A stretch of DNA of 11,704 nucleotides from Methanoregula sp. UBA247 (GCA_002495055.1 DADR01000053.1:1-11704), one strand, 5' to 3'. Shown: positions 1 through 5,498, counted from the stretch's first letter. The notes: generated by a model not told the origin, from the letters alone. Translations and numbers: made by a program.

Positions 1-174
1 AAGAGCGGTAATGAAATTTTTGTTTCAGGTTTATCGAACTTTTGGTGGATGTTACATAATCACCTAAAACCAATATCCGAAGACCCTTTTCTTTTTTTGT
101 CTTCTCGTAGTTTTCTCTCGGGATCTGCACCATGCAGTACCCGCCCTCAAGGGAGGGTTAATGTGCTCCCGTAA
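1..174 (+). other. Leading 174 bp without a supported gene
   Basis: Frame 1 stays open from the window edge to TAA at 172-174 (57 codons) and could be the tail of an upstream gene. It shows no recognisable motif. A second frame ends at 65-67 after about 21 codons. A small inverted repeat (CCCTC/GAGGG near 144-158) lies before the tRNA promoter. I see no convincing gene here. Confidence 0.3.
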
Positions 175-187
175 AAAACTATAAGTA
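173..187 (+). promoter_or_regulatory. BoxA (TATA) promoter of tRNA-Glu
   Basis: An A-rich, TATA-like element reading AAAAACTATAAGTAA lies about 30-40 bp upstream of the mature tRNA 5' end. That matches an archaeal BoxA placed about 26 bp before a start site near 208-212. A small hairpin (GCCCA/TGGGC, 196-211) lies between BoxA and the tRNA. Confidence 0.55.
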
Positions 188-215
188 ACCTCATCGCCCA
201 TTTTAGTGGGCAACT

Positions 216-290
216 GCTGCTATAGTGTAGTCCGGCCAATCATGCGAGCCTCTCACGCTCGCGACTGGGGTTCGAATCCCCATAGCAGCA
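216..290 (+). tRNA. tRNA-Glu (anticodon CTC)
   Basis: The sequence folds as a full cloverleaf. The acceptor stem pairs GCTGCTA (216-222) with TAGCAGC (283-289), with A290 as discriminator. The D arm starts GTG and closes with CAT. The anticodon stem CGAGC/GCTCG encloses the loop CTCTCAC, giving anticodon CTC, which reads Glu GAG codons. The T arm is TGGGG, TTCGAAT, CCCCA. CCA is not encoded. The gene has its own BoxA upstream and T-rich sequence downstream. Its 3' end is repeated twice further along the window, which marks it as a probable integration target, yet the tRNA itself is intact. Confidence 0.96.
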
Positions 291-325
291 CTTTTCAGTG
301 ATAGTCTGATTCTCTATTTTGAATT
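275..325 (+). repeat. tRNA-Glu 3'-end repeat, copy A (attB-like)
   Basis: This copy runs from inside the T arm of the tRNA to about 35 bp beyond its 3' end. Its first 23 bases (275-297) are identical to 1544-1566. The match then continues with a few substitutions and a one-base length difference to 325. Similarity starts abruptly in the T loop: upstream of the repeat the copies do not resemble each other. This is the usual breakpoint for tRNA-targeting tyrosine integrases. Confidence 0.75.
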
Positions 326-370
326 TTTTGTTTGAAAATTATTATTTCAATATTGACGGAATGTTTCAAG

Positions 371-390
371 AATATTAAATATTTTATAAT
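371..390 (+). promoter_or_regulatory. Possible BoxA for the repeat lipoprotein
   Basis: A wholly AT-rich stretch with ATTAAATATTTTATAAT lies 15-30 bp upstream of the ATG at 403. If its centre acts as BoxA, transcription would start at or near the ATG, giving a leaderless mRNA. The composition of the region is low in GC throughout, so chance is possible. Confidence 0.35.
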
Positions 391-402
391 TCTAGTTTAT
401 GT

Positions 403-1407
403 ATGAATAAATTCATCATAACAATACTCTGTTTTACTTTAATTTTCGAATGCATATCCGGGTGTACGGACACCCACAGCAAATCAATTCCCACTGATCC
501 GGTAATCGGTTCTTGGAAAACAAATCAAAATGGTAGTGGAGATATAGTTTTTTTTGAAAATGGGACTTTTATTTATAATAATTCAAAAATAGTCGAAAAG
601 TATCCTAATTCAAAAGGGACCTGGGTAAAAGACTGGGTAAAAGAAGATGATACTTACTACTCTGTGAGTTTACCAAATATAACCCAAAGACCCTATATTT
701 TTACTTATCGTCCGAAATCAAAAACACTTCAAAATCTGGTCCCGGACTTAGGTGTTTATAACAAAATAATCCCAGTTTCCAATAAGATTCCTAAACGAAT
801 ATCAATTTTTCCAAATCCAATAATTGGGACCTGGACAACAAACCAAACTAGCCCTGGAGATATTACCTTTTTTGAAAACGGAATGGTGATTTATAAAAAT
901 AAGGGGGGGATTTGGGGAAAAATTAATGAGACTCGTTACTTCTTGACTATACCCAATCGTAACACCGCTTATCTCTCATATAATCCCCAAACAGATACGC
1001 TGACCAATTGGGATATGGTAGAATACAAGAGAGCTGCCTTTAATTTATCCAATCCCACCTCTCTTATCTATATTTTTACAAACGATCCACAGTTAAATAC
1101 CAGTACAAATTCCAAATTAATCGCTAATAGAGTATTATCTGTCTCCACAAAGTATCTTAGACAAATCCCGAATCAAACAAATCCGATAATTGGGAATTGG
1201 AAATCTGACGATAAAGAGTATGAAAATATTACTTTTTTCGATAATGGAAGTGCAACATATGGAAGTTCAGGGGCAACATGGAGAAAAACGGATGATTTGT
1301 ATTTTTTAAACGTATTAACTGCATCTCACCTGGGCTTTTATTTTGAATACAACCCGGAATCAGATACGCTGATGAATGGTGATATTAGTGTCTATTTTAG
1401 AAATTGA
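403..1407 (+). CDS. Lipoprotein with three tandem repeat domains, unknown function
   Basis: A 334-residue protein with an N-terminal hydrophobic stretch and a lipobox (ISGC, Cys21), so it is probably a membrane-anchored extracellular lipoprotein. After Cys21 come three related units at about residues 32-120, 138-210 and 260-332. Each opens with a (D/N)PxIGxW motif, continues with a (D/N)I(V/T)FF(E/D)NG motif and a GxW, and ends in a Y(R/N)P(K/E/Q)S/TDTL-like strand. The pattern suggests small beta-rich, lipocalin-like domains; this is inference and I do not recognise the family. The gene is markedly AT-rich compared with the later genes and lies between repeat copies A and B, consistent with acquired DNA. 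There is no clear Shine-Dalgarno site before the ATG. AT-rich sequence at 371-390 could be a BoxA for a leaderless transcript. Confidence 0.8.
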   Translation: MNKFIITILCFTLIFECISGCTDTHSKSIPTDPVIGSWKTNQNGSGDIVFFENGTFIYNNSKIVEKYPNSKGTWVKDWVKEDDTYYSVSLPNITQRPYIFTYRPKSKTLQNLVPDLGVYNKIIPVSNKIPKRISIFPNPIIGTWTTNQTSPGDITFFENGMVIYKNKGGIWGKINETRYFLTIPNRNTAYLSYNPQTDTLTNWDMVEYKRAAFNLSNPTSLIYIFTNDPQLNTSTNSKLIANRVLSVSTKYLRQIPNQTNPIIGNWKSDDKEYENITFFDNGSATYGSSGATWRKTDDLYFLNVLTASHLGFYFEYNPESDTLMNGDISVYFRN

Positions 1408-1543
1408 TAAGCAAAATTTGATTGCTGCAGATTAACTAATACTAAATTAAATTTGAAACACTTTTTAAAAAGAGCGGGTGTAGCAGCATTAAAAGAAAAA
1501 AAGTTTATTTATTCAATAATTCGTTCGATAATAACGCATATAC

Positions 1544-1593
1544 AATCCCCATAGCAGCACTTTTCACTGATGGTCTGATTCCTGTTTTGAATT
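1544..1593 (+). repeat. tRNA-Glu 3'-end repeat, copy B
   Basis: A direct repeat of 275-325, with about 45 of 50 bases matching by eye. It contains the T-stem 3' strand, the acceptor 3' strand with discriminator, and the downstream flank including GGTCTGATTC. No 5' tRNA portion precedes it, so it is a duplicated 3' end and not a second tRNA gene. It would be the right end of the first inserted segment and the left end of the second. Confidence 0.75.
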
Positions 1594-1685
1594 AATTTTT
1601 CACTCGTAAAATCCCGGTCGGCGCACTCTACCATAAAGTTCAATGCGCTTACACTTTTTTCTTGATCATTATAGTCGAGTAATAT

Positions 1686-1985
1686 TTGGAACTGGGAAAA
1701 TTCAATAAGGCAATTGCCTGTTTTGACACTGTTTTAAAAATCAGTCCGAAGAATCTTCGTGTAATGACAGCAAAAGGCATCGCATTGCGGGAACAGGGGA
1801 ACAATACCGAAGCACTTGCTTATTTTGATGCAGTGCTTATGCTGAATCCTTTGAATTCTTTCGTCTGGAAGAACAGGACTATGGCACTCCGGAATCTTGG
1901 GCGGATTACCCAAAGCCAAAAATGCCTCCAGAACACTGAAATAAAAGGAATAGTCGTGCCAAATAAGAAAACATATCCTCCTTAA
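1686..1985 (+). pseudogene. TPR-repeat protein fragment
   Basis: The 99-residue frame contains parts of three tetratricopeptide repeats: residues 1-24 (GKFNKAIACFDTVLKISPKN), 25-58 (KGIALREQGNNTEALAYFDA..LNP) and 59-75. It then runs into a low-similarity tail. The first repeat lacks its first helix, and an in-frame TAA lies directly upstream (1680-1682). The only available start is TTG at 1686, with no Shine-Dalgarno site. A TPR protein normally has whole 34-residue units, so this looks like a piece cut from a longer TPR gene by the rearrangements in this zone. A functional small TPR protein cannot be excluded. It sits between repeat copies B and C. Confidence 0.55.
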
Positions 1986-2000
1986 ATACAACGGGAAAAT

Positions 2001-2363
2001 ATGAGATATCTCATTTTGTGCCTGCTCATCGTTGTCGTCATAATTAGTACTGGATGTACTGGCGAAAATAAAAAAATCGAAGTCAGCCCCACCCAGACTC
2101 CAATCGATTTACACAGGACCGTTGATTTATCAGCATTACAAGCAAAATATGGAATTTACGGTTCATGTTCCGAGATATCAAGGATTTCTTTGGAGATTTC
2201 ACAAAACGATGCTATATATCAATGTTCAGACCCGACAAAATCGATACAGTCCGATAACCGGAATTGTCTTTTCAATGGATTCTATATTGACAGCCAGGTC
2301 AGATATGAATTGGCATCATTATCGACTGAGGTTTGTGCAAGAGAGGATGCTGGAAGAATATGA
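2001..2363 (+). CDS. Small predicted lipoprotein, unknown function
   Basis: A 120-residue protein with a strong signal sequence (residues 3-16, almost all L, I and V) and a lipobox ISTGC with Cys19. A Pro/Thr-containing linker follows (residues 24-36), typical of methanogen surface lipoproteins. The rest contains four further cysteines (56, 75, 89, 112), which could form disulfides outside the cell. I do not recognise the family. It starts 15 bp after the TPR fragment, with only a weak purine stretch before ATG. A second open frame (2122-2496) overlaps its 3' half in another frame, so a frameshift in a once longer gene is possible. Confidence 0.55.
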   Translation: MRYLILCLLIVVVIISTGCTGENKKIEVSPTQTPIDLHRTVDLSALQAKYGIYGSCSEISRISLEISQNDAIYQCSDPTKSIQSDNRNCLFNGFYIDSQVRYELASLSTEVCAREDAGRI

Positions 2364-2448
2364 TAGATTTCCACGATTCAAAAACGTCAAAAACGCGGAT
2401 AAGAAGATCAGGACTTTTTGTATTCATCAGGTTTTTAAAAAAGACAAG

Positions 2449-2494
2449 AATCCCGTAGCAGCATTTTTCATTATAGGGTCTGATTCCCGGTTCT
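2449..2494 (+). repeat. tRNA-Glu 3'-end repeat, copy C (degenerate)
   Basis: A third, diverged copy in the same orientation. It keeps AATCCC, TAGCAGCA, TTTTCA and GGTCTGATTC in the same order and spacing as copies A and B, with scattered substitutions and small indels. It lies just before the start of ordinary chromosomal genes (the CBS protein) and may be the original right boundary of the insertions. Confidence 0.6.
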
Positions 2495-2530
2495 GATATG
2501 CGATAAAAGGAAGGAACCTTGTTACCGGAT

Positions 2531-2541
2531 CAATATAATAT
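2531..2541 (+). promoter_or_regulatory. BoxA-like promoter of the CBS gene
   Basis: CAATATAATAT is the best TATA-like element in the 264-bp gap before the CBS gene. It would start transcription near 2560 and produce a leader of about 70 nt carrying the hairpins described at 2562-2623. Confidence 0.4.
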
Positions 2542-2561
2542 TTCAAACATTTCATTTACTT

Positions 2562-2623
2562 CCGGAGTGATTCCGGGCACCGAAACATTTAACGTCCGGA
2601 ACTCATTTCACTCATTGGAGTGA
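2562..2623 (+). promoter_or_regulatory. Structured leader with Shine-Dalgarno-covering hairpin
   Basis: The stem TCACTC (2608-2613) pairs with GAGTGA (2618-2623) across the loop ATTG, burying the ribosome binding site of the downstream gene. An upstream copy GAGTGA (2565-2570) could pair with the same TCACTC and free the site. The upstream copy also lies inside another hairpin, CCGGA (2562-2566) with TCCGG (2572-2576). TTCCGG (2571-2576) can instead pair with CCGGAA (2596-2601). These alternatives are seen by eye; no folding energies were computed. Confidence 0.4.
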
Positions 2624-2628
2624 TATCT

Positions 2629-3453
2629 ATGACTGGACCTGAAAAACCTGTCATTGAATTCCCGAGCGTCCTTGATAGCGCTTATAAGGACTACAAGCGC
2701 CATGTAAAAGTGGGCGACATCATGAGCCGTGAGGTCTTCACAACAACAGCTGAAACGCCGATGGCAAAGGCTGCAAAGATCATGGGAGAACGGCATATTG
2801 GAAGCCTTGTTGTGATGAAATTCGGAACACCTGTTGCCATTGTGACCGAGCGGGACCTGCTCTCAAAAGTGCTTGCCGGGGGTCTTGACCTTGAGACGAC
2901 ACTGGTCGGGCAGGTTATGTCGTTTCCACTCATCAAGATATGCCCGACCCTCGAGATCAGGGAAGCAGCCCGCACCATGATCCATAAGAAAGGGAGACTG
3001 GTAGTCTTCGGCTGCGGTGAACTCGTTGGCATTATCACGGCATCCGACCTCATACGGGAGATGCCGGACGCCCCGGAGACCTCGTTGGGAGTGGATGAAT
3101 TTATGACGGGGGATATCGTAAGTGTCAGCGAAGATGAAACCATTGCAGGTGTTGCGGGCATTATGGGGGAAAAACGGATCGGAAGCGTAATTGTAAATCG
3201 TGAAGGAAAGCCATCGGGGATATTTACCGAACGTGACCTCCTCTCGAAATTCCTGATTCAGGGAAAAACACTCGACACACCTGTGGGTACAGCCTCCTCA
3301 TTTCCCATAAAAACTGCTCCCGCAGGTATCAGTATCCATGAAGCGGCAAAGGTAATGGCTGAACAACATGTCCGTAGGCTTCCGCTGATGAAAAAGAAGC
3401 AACTCATTGGGATTATCACCGCACGTGACCTCGTAGAAGCATATGCCAGGTGA
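2629..3453 (+). CDS. Four-CBS-domain protein
   Basis: A 274-residue soluble protein made almost entirely of four CBS domains at about residues 28-82, 93-145, 155-210 and 219-273, in two Bateman pairs. Each domain ends in the usual nucleotide-contact motif: VTERD, ITASD, FTERD and ITARD. CBS pairs typically bind AMP, ATP or S-adenosylmethionine and act as energy or metabolite sensors. No fused enzymatic or channel domain is present, so this is a stand-alone sensor whose partner is unknown. The ATG at 2629 is chosen over an in-frame GTG at 2620. That GTG is part of the Shine-Dalgarno site GGAGTGAT (2617-2624), which is ideally spaced for 2629. A pyrimidine/T-rich tract follows the stop and probably terminates transcription. 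Confidence 0.92.
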   Translation: MTGPEKPVIEFPSVLDSAYKDYKRHVKVGDIMSREVFTTTAETPMAKAAKIMGERHIGSLVVMKFGTPVAIVTERDLLSKVLAGGLDLETTLVGQVMSFPLIKICPTLEIREAARTMIHKKGRLVVFGCGELVGIITASDLIREMPDAPETSLGVDEFMTGDIVSVSEDETIAGVAGIMGEKRIGSVIVNREGKPSGIFTERDLLSKFLIQGKTLDTPVGTASSFPIKTAPAGISIHEAAKVMAEQHVRRLPLMKKKQLIGIITARDLVEAYAR

Positions 3454-3692
3454 GAGCATATAATCTTTCCCTCTATTTTTCTGATAGTCTTTCTTCTTTT
3501 AATAACAGGGATCAGATTGTTCAGCGACTAAAAACACCTAACAAAGGAAAAATCCAATGGATAACACACATCCAAAGCGGATATTCAGATTCTGTATCAT
3601 TGGACACACCTCTTGCTGAAAATTTACCTGCAGGGAAATCCTGTTCACTTCTTGTGCGGAAAGGCGATGCGAACCAGGAATACAACGTTTAA
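3450..3692 (+). CDS. Doubtful hypothetical ORF or gene remnant
   Basis: An open frame of 80 codons starts at a GTG overlapping the CBS stop. Its first 15 codons cover the T-rich terminator, so the true product, if any, would begin later, but no ATG lies in frame. The later part (residues 18-80) has a protein-like look, with charged residues and a plausible end in NQEYNV. I see no recognisable motif and no Shine-Dalgarno site. It could be the decayed 3' end of a lost gene. Confidence 0.25.
   Translation: MRAYNLSLYFSDSLSSFNNRDQIVQRLKTPNKGKIQWITHIQSGYSDSVSLDTPLAENLPAGKSCSLLVRKGDANQEYNV
3464..3501 (+). terminator. T-rich terminator after the CBS gene
   Basis: Directly after the stop codon comes a pyrimidine-rich run with T5, TCTTTCTTCTTTT and similar tracts. 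This matches intrinsic, hairpin-independent archaeal termination at T-tracts on the plus strand. Confidence 0.5.
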
Positions 3693-3725
3693 TCCACAAT
3701 TGCAAAAATCAAGTGAATGAGTCCT

Positions 3726-3914
3726 TCAGTTCGCACGCCACCGCTTTACGATAAGGGTATCACCACGCTTTTTGATCTCCACCTTGATCTTTCCTTCTTT
3801 ATAATCCACTTCAAAGATCCCTGTCTTTTTTGCATCGATAATCTGCTGCACTTTCAGCAAATCCTTCCTCATCATTCGTTTAAAATCGTCCCCTTCGAAG
3901 ATCACGCTGGCCAT
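3726..3914 (-). CDS. Conserved-looking small basic protein (62 aa), unknown function
   Basis: A 62-residue protein rich in Lys and Asp/Glu, with a predicted N-terminal helix (DDFKRMMRKDLLKVQQIIDA) and a beta-rich C-terminal half (GIFEVDYKEGKIKVEIKKRG). The ATG is preceded on the minus strand by GGGTGAT, a good archaeal Shine-Dalgarno site, 6 nt away. There is no signal peptide or membrane segment. The frame has the codon bias of its neighbours and lies alone on the minus strand, divergent from the 121-aa gene. I do not recognise the family. Its size and basic beta hairpin would suit a nucleic-acid or protein-binding factor, which is a guess. Confidence 0.75.
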   Translation of the reverse strand: MASVIFEGDDFKRMMRKDLLKVQQIIDAKKTGIFEVDYKEGKIKVEIKKRGDTLIVKRWRAN

Positions 3915-4084
3915 AATGTATCACCCGTACCTGTGATGGTGAATTGTTCGCAATACGTATCAATGTAGCGTCTTTTCGTAATCTGACGTATTCCCCGAAT
4001 CAGGATGCCAATTAACCGAAGCATTACCGTTTTTTAAGGAGAAGCATTTAATATTGTTTCCCTGCTAACCCTATATGAGGAGTT

Positions 4085-4450
4085 ATGAGCAGGGAAAAAA
4101 TCCAAGTCCCCGGAAAGGTATACGAGGAGTTAGTCGCCCTCCAGCGTGAGATCCATTTCACTCAGGACCACCAGGATACCATCAAGAAAGCAGAAGACCG
4201 GGGGTATATGAACGCCTCCAACTGGATCCGCCAGAACGAGAATGCCTACAAGATCGGTTTTGCCTGGGGTTTCGAACCAATAGCGGATGAGCCGCAGGGA
4301 ACTCTCCGGGACGTACCGTCACGCCAGGCTCCGGCACCCAAGCGAACAATTTCCCGTCCAACACCCCCCCCAACAAAAAAGGCACAGAAGCCCGCAGGGT
4401 CTGGTGGTATAATTGCCGGTATAAAAAACTGGCTTGGTAAATATTTCTGA
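4085..4450 (+). CDS. 121-aa protein with basic Pro-rich linker and amphipathic tail
   Basis: Residues 1-65 form a helical, charged region with aromatic positions (EELVALQREIHFTQDH, YKIGFAWGFEP). Residues 74-104 are a Pro/Lys/Arg-rich linker. The C-terminus (106-121) is GSGGIIAGIKNWLGKYF-like: Gly, Ile, Trp, Lys and Phe arranged as a short amphipathic helix that could bind a membrane or a protein groove. ATG follows GAGGAG at good spacing. No signal peptide is present. A run of eight C (4364-4371) encodes the PPP of the linker and may be prone to slippage. T-rich sequence follows the stop. I do not recognise the family. Confidence 0.75.
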   Translation: MSREKIQVPGKVYEELVALQREIHFTQDHQDTIKKAEDRGYMNASNWIRQNENAYKIGFAWGFEPIADEPQGTLRDVPSRQAPAPKRTISRPTPPPTKKAQKPAGSGGIIAGIKNWLGKYF

Positions 4451-4471
4451 TTATTTTTATCTTTTTTATTG
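4451..4471 (+). terminator. T-rich terminator after the 121-aa gene
   Basis: TTATTTTTATCTTTTTTATTG follows the TGA immediately: T5 and T6 tracts on the plus strand, as used by archaeal RNA polymerase for intrinsic termination. Confidence 0.5.
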
Positions 4472-4510
4472 ACCAGAACTACTATTTCTTCCAAAAACCA
4501 AGAGGTAAGT

Positions 4511-4648
4511 ATGCCAACCTGCGGTGACTGTATAAGTTATACTCCAAAAACGCCGGGTCGGGGTGACTGCCGGATCAATGGTGAGACAACTCCTGACCGT
4601 GACAGTGAACGATGTCCTTCACGTACGTTTATTCCCAAAGCCGGTTAA
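4511..4648 (+). CDS. 45-aa four-cysteine protein, probably metal or Fe-S binding
   Basis: ATG at 4511 follows GAGGTAAGT, a Shine-Dalgarno site close to the start, and the frame stops at TAA 4646-4648. The product has Cys4, Cys7, Cys20 and Cys35: a CxxC at the N-terminus, a GDC in the middle and a CP(S)RTF near the end. The layout CxxCxxY...G.C....DR....CP..F.P resembles the small Fe-S or zinc subunits seen with glycyl-radical enzymes such as the small subunit of hydroxyphenylacetate decarboxylase. That is resemblance of spacing only. Many Asp, Arg and Thr residues and no hydrophobic segment point to a soluble protein. It is the first of three plus-strand genes with short gaps (4511-5498). Confidence 0.7.
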   Translation: MPTCGDCISYTPKTPGRGDCRINGETTPDRDSERCPSRTFIPKAG

Positions 4649-4673
4649 ATAATTTTTCAGGGACACTACTACC

Positions 4674-5021
4674 ATGCCGCGGGTACTTTCCGAAAAGGAC
4701 CTTTCAATTTTAAAATTACTTGCGCCGGAATGCGGCGATCTCACGTGTTCGGGATCGGGACACAGGTTCCATTCAATCCTGCCCCCGGTCTCAAACCATT
4801 TTGCACAAGACAGTGACGATTTTCTCCAGCGGATCAGCCGGCTCTCGGATGAAGAGCTCACCTATATCTCCGATATGATCCGTAATGGAGAGGAAAGCTT
4901 AGGCTGCCTCCCGATCGAAGATGTCGAAGCGTTCGTGCATCTTATCCATGATCGCCTCTCTCCCGAAATCGCACAGAAAGTTATCACTGCGTATGAATCC
5001 GGAGGCGAGTGTGAGCATTGA
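4674..5021 (+). CDS. Hypothetical protein, 115 aa
   Basis: A soluble, mostly helical protein with a Cys pair at 20 and 25 (CGDLTC), a His-rich short stretch (residues 30-42), and two helical segments (49-70 and 82-107). Further cysteines are at 78 and 113. There is no signal or membrane segment. The gene lies 25 bp after the four-cysteine protein and 12 bp before the HEAT-repeat gene, so the three are likely co-transcribed. The Shine-Dalgarno signal is weak (CAGGGACA upstream). I do not recognise the family. The N-terminal CxxxxC with nearby His residues could bind a metal. Confidence 0.7.
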   Translation: MPRVLSEKDLSILKLLAPECGDLTCSGSGHRFHSILPPVSNHFAQDSDDFLQRISRLSDEELTYISDMIRNGEESLGCLPIEDVEAFVHLIHDRLSPEIAQKVITAYESGGECEH

Positions 5022-5033
5022 TTTTCCATTACT

Positions 5034-5498
5034 ATGAATGACATATCCCTGCGGGTTTCTGAACTTCATAATCCGACAATAAAAAAACGTCGGGAGGCAG
5101 CCATACGTTTGGGCAAATCCGCAGATCTGTCAGCGATTCCACACCTTATTGAAGCACTATCCGATAGCCATACGGGGGTCCGTTGTGAGGTTGTACAGGC
5201 ATTAGGGAGGCTGGGGGATTCCTCGGCAGTTCCAGCATTAATCGCTTCCCTGGATGACACCGACCCCATGGTTCGTGCAGCCGCTATTGCTGCAATCGGA
5301 AAGATAAAAGACCGTGACGCAGTCAATCCACTCATCATGTGCCTTTATGACAAGGATATAAACATCCGGATCGGCGCCGCAGAAGTACTGGGCAGACTTG
5401 GGGATCGACGGGCAATCGAACCCCTGAAAAAACTCCGGAATGATACCTTTTCTCAAGTCCGGGAAGCAGCGGAAGCAGCAATCCAGAACCTCAGGTAA
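5034..5498 (+). CDS. HEAT-like (PBS lyase type) repeat protein
   Basis: The 154 residues consist of about five HEAT-like repeats with a period near 31. Each has the pattern (A)V/IPxLIxxLxD....VRxxAAxALGxLGD, seen for example around residues 34-62, 65-93, 96-124 and 127-153. Repeats of this type form a curved solenoid used for protein-protein contacts. In prokaryotes they are also found in phycobilin lyases and in adaptor proteins. No catalytic domain is attached, so an adaptor role is the best guess. There is no Shine-Dalgarno site before the ATG, so translation may be coupled to the gene 12 bp upstream. A T6 tract just after the stop may end the unit. Confidence 0.88.
   Translation: MNDISLRVSELHNPTIKKRREAAIRLGKSADLSAIPHLIEALSDSHTGVRCEVVQALGRLGDSSAVPALIASLDDTDPMVRAAAIAAIGKIKDRDAVNPLIMCLYDKDINIRIGAAEVLGRLGDRRAIEPLKKLRNDTFSQVREAAEAAIQNLR

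Larger units (their letters stand above)
275..2494. mobile_element. Candidate tandem integrative islets at tRNA-Glu
   Basis: Three ordered direct repeats of the tRNA 3' end divide this stretch into a segment of about 1.27 kb (A to B) and one of about 0.9 kb (B to C). The first segment is visibly more AT-rich than the genes after 2600. Cargo is two predicted lipoproteins and a TPR fragment. No integrase, transposase or plasmid gene is visible. These would therefore be remnants, or small elements mobilised by a recombinase encoded elsewhere. Local tandem duplication followed by replacement of the interior is the main alternative. Confidence 0.4.

Noticed and set aside
1544..1559. A second complete tRNA-Glu gene
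   Set aside because: Only the 3' T-stem and acceptor strand are present; no D arm or anticodon arm precedes them.
1734..1991. Minus-strand open frame of 85 codons
   Set aside because: Opposite the TPR fragment, whose repeat pattern on the plus strand is clear.
275..2494. CRISPR array from the repeated units
   Set aside because: Only three diverged copies with spacings of about 1.2 and 0.9 kb; they derive from a tRNA end.
2691..3161. Minus-strand open frame of 156 codons
   Set aside because: Antisense to the four-CBS protein; the Ser/Thr-rich low-complexity product is typical of a shadow frame.
4364..4371. Phase-variation switch at the C8 run
   Set aside because: The run simply encodes a Pro stretch, the frame is intact, and no second frame product is evident. 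Kept only as a remark.
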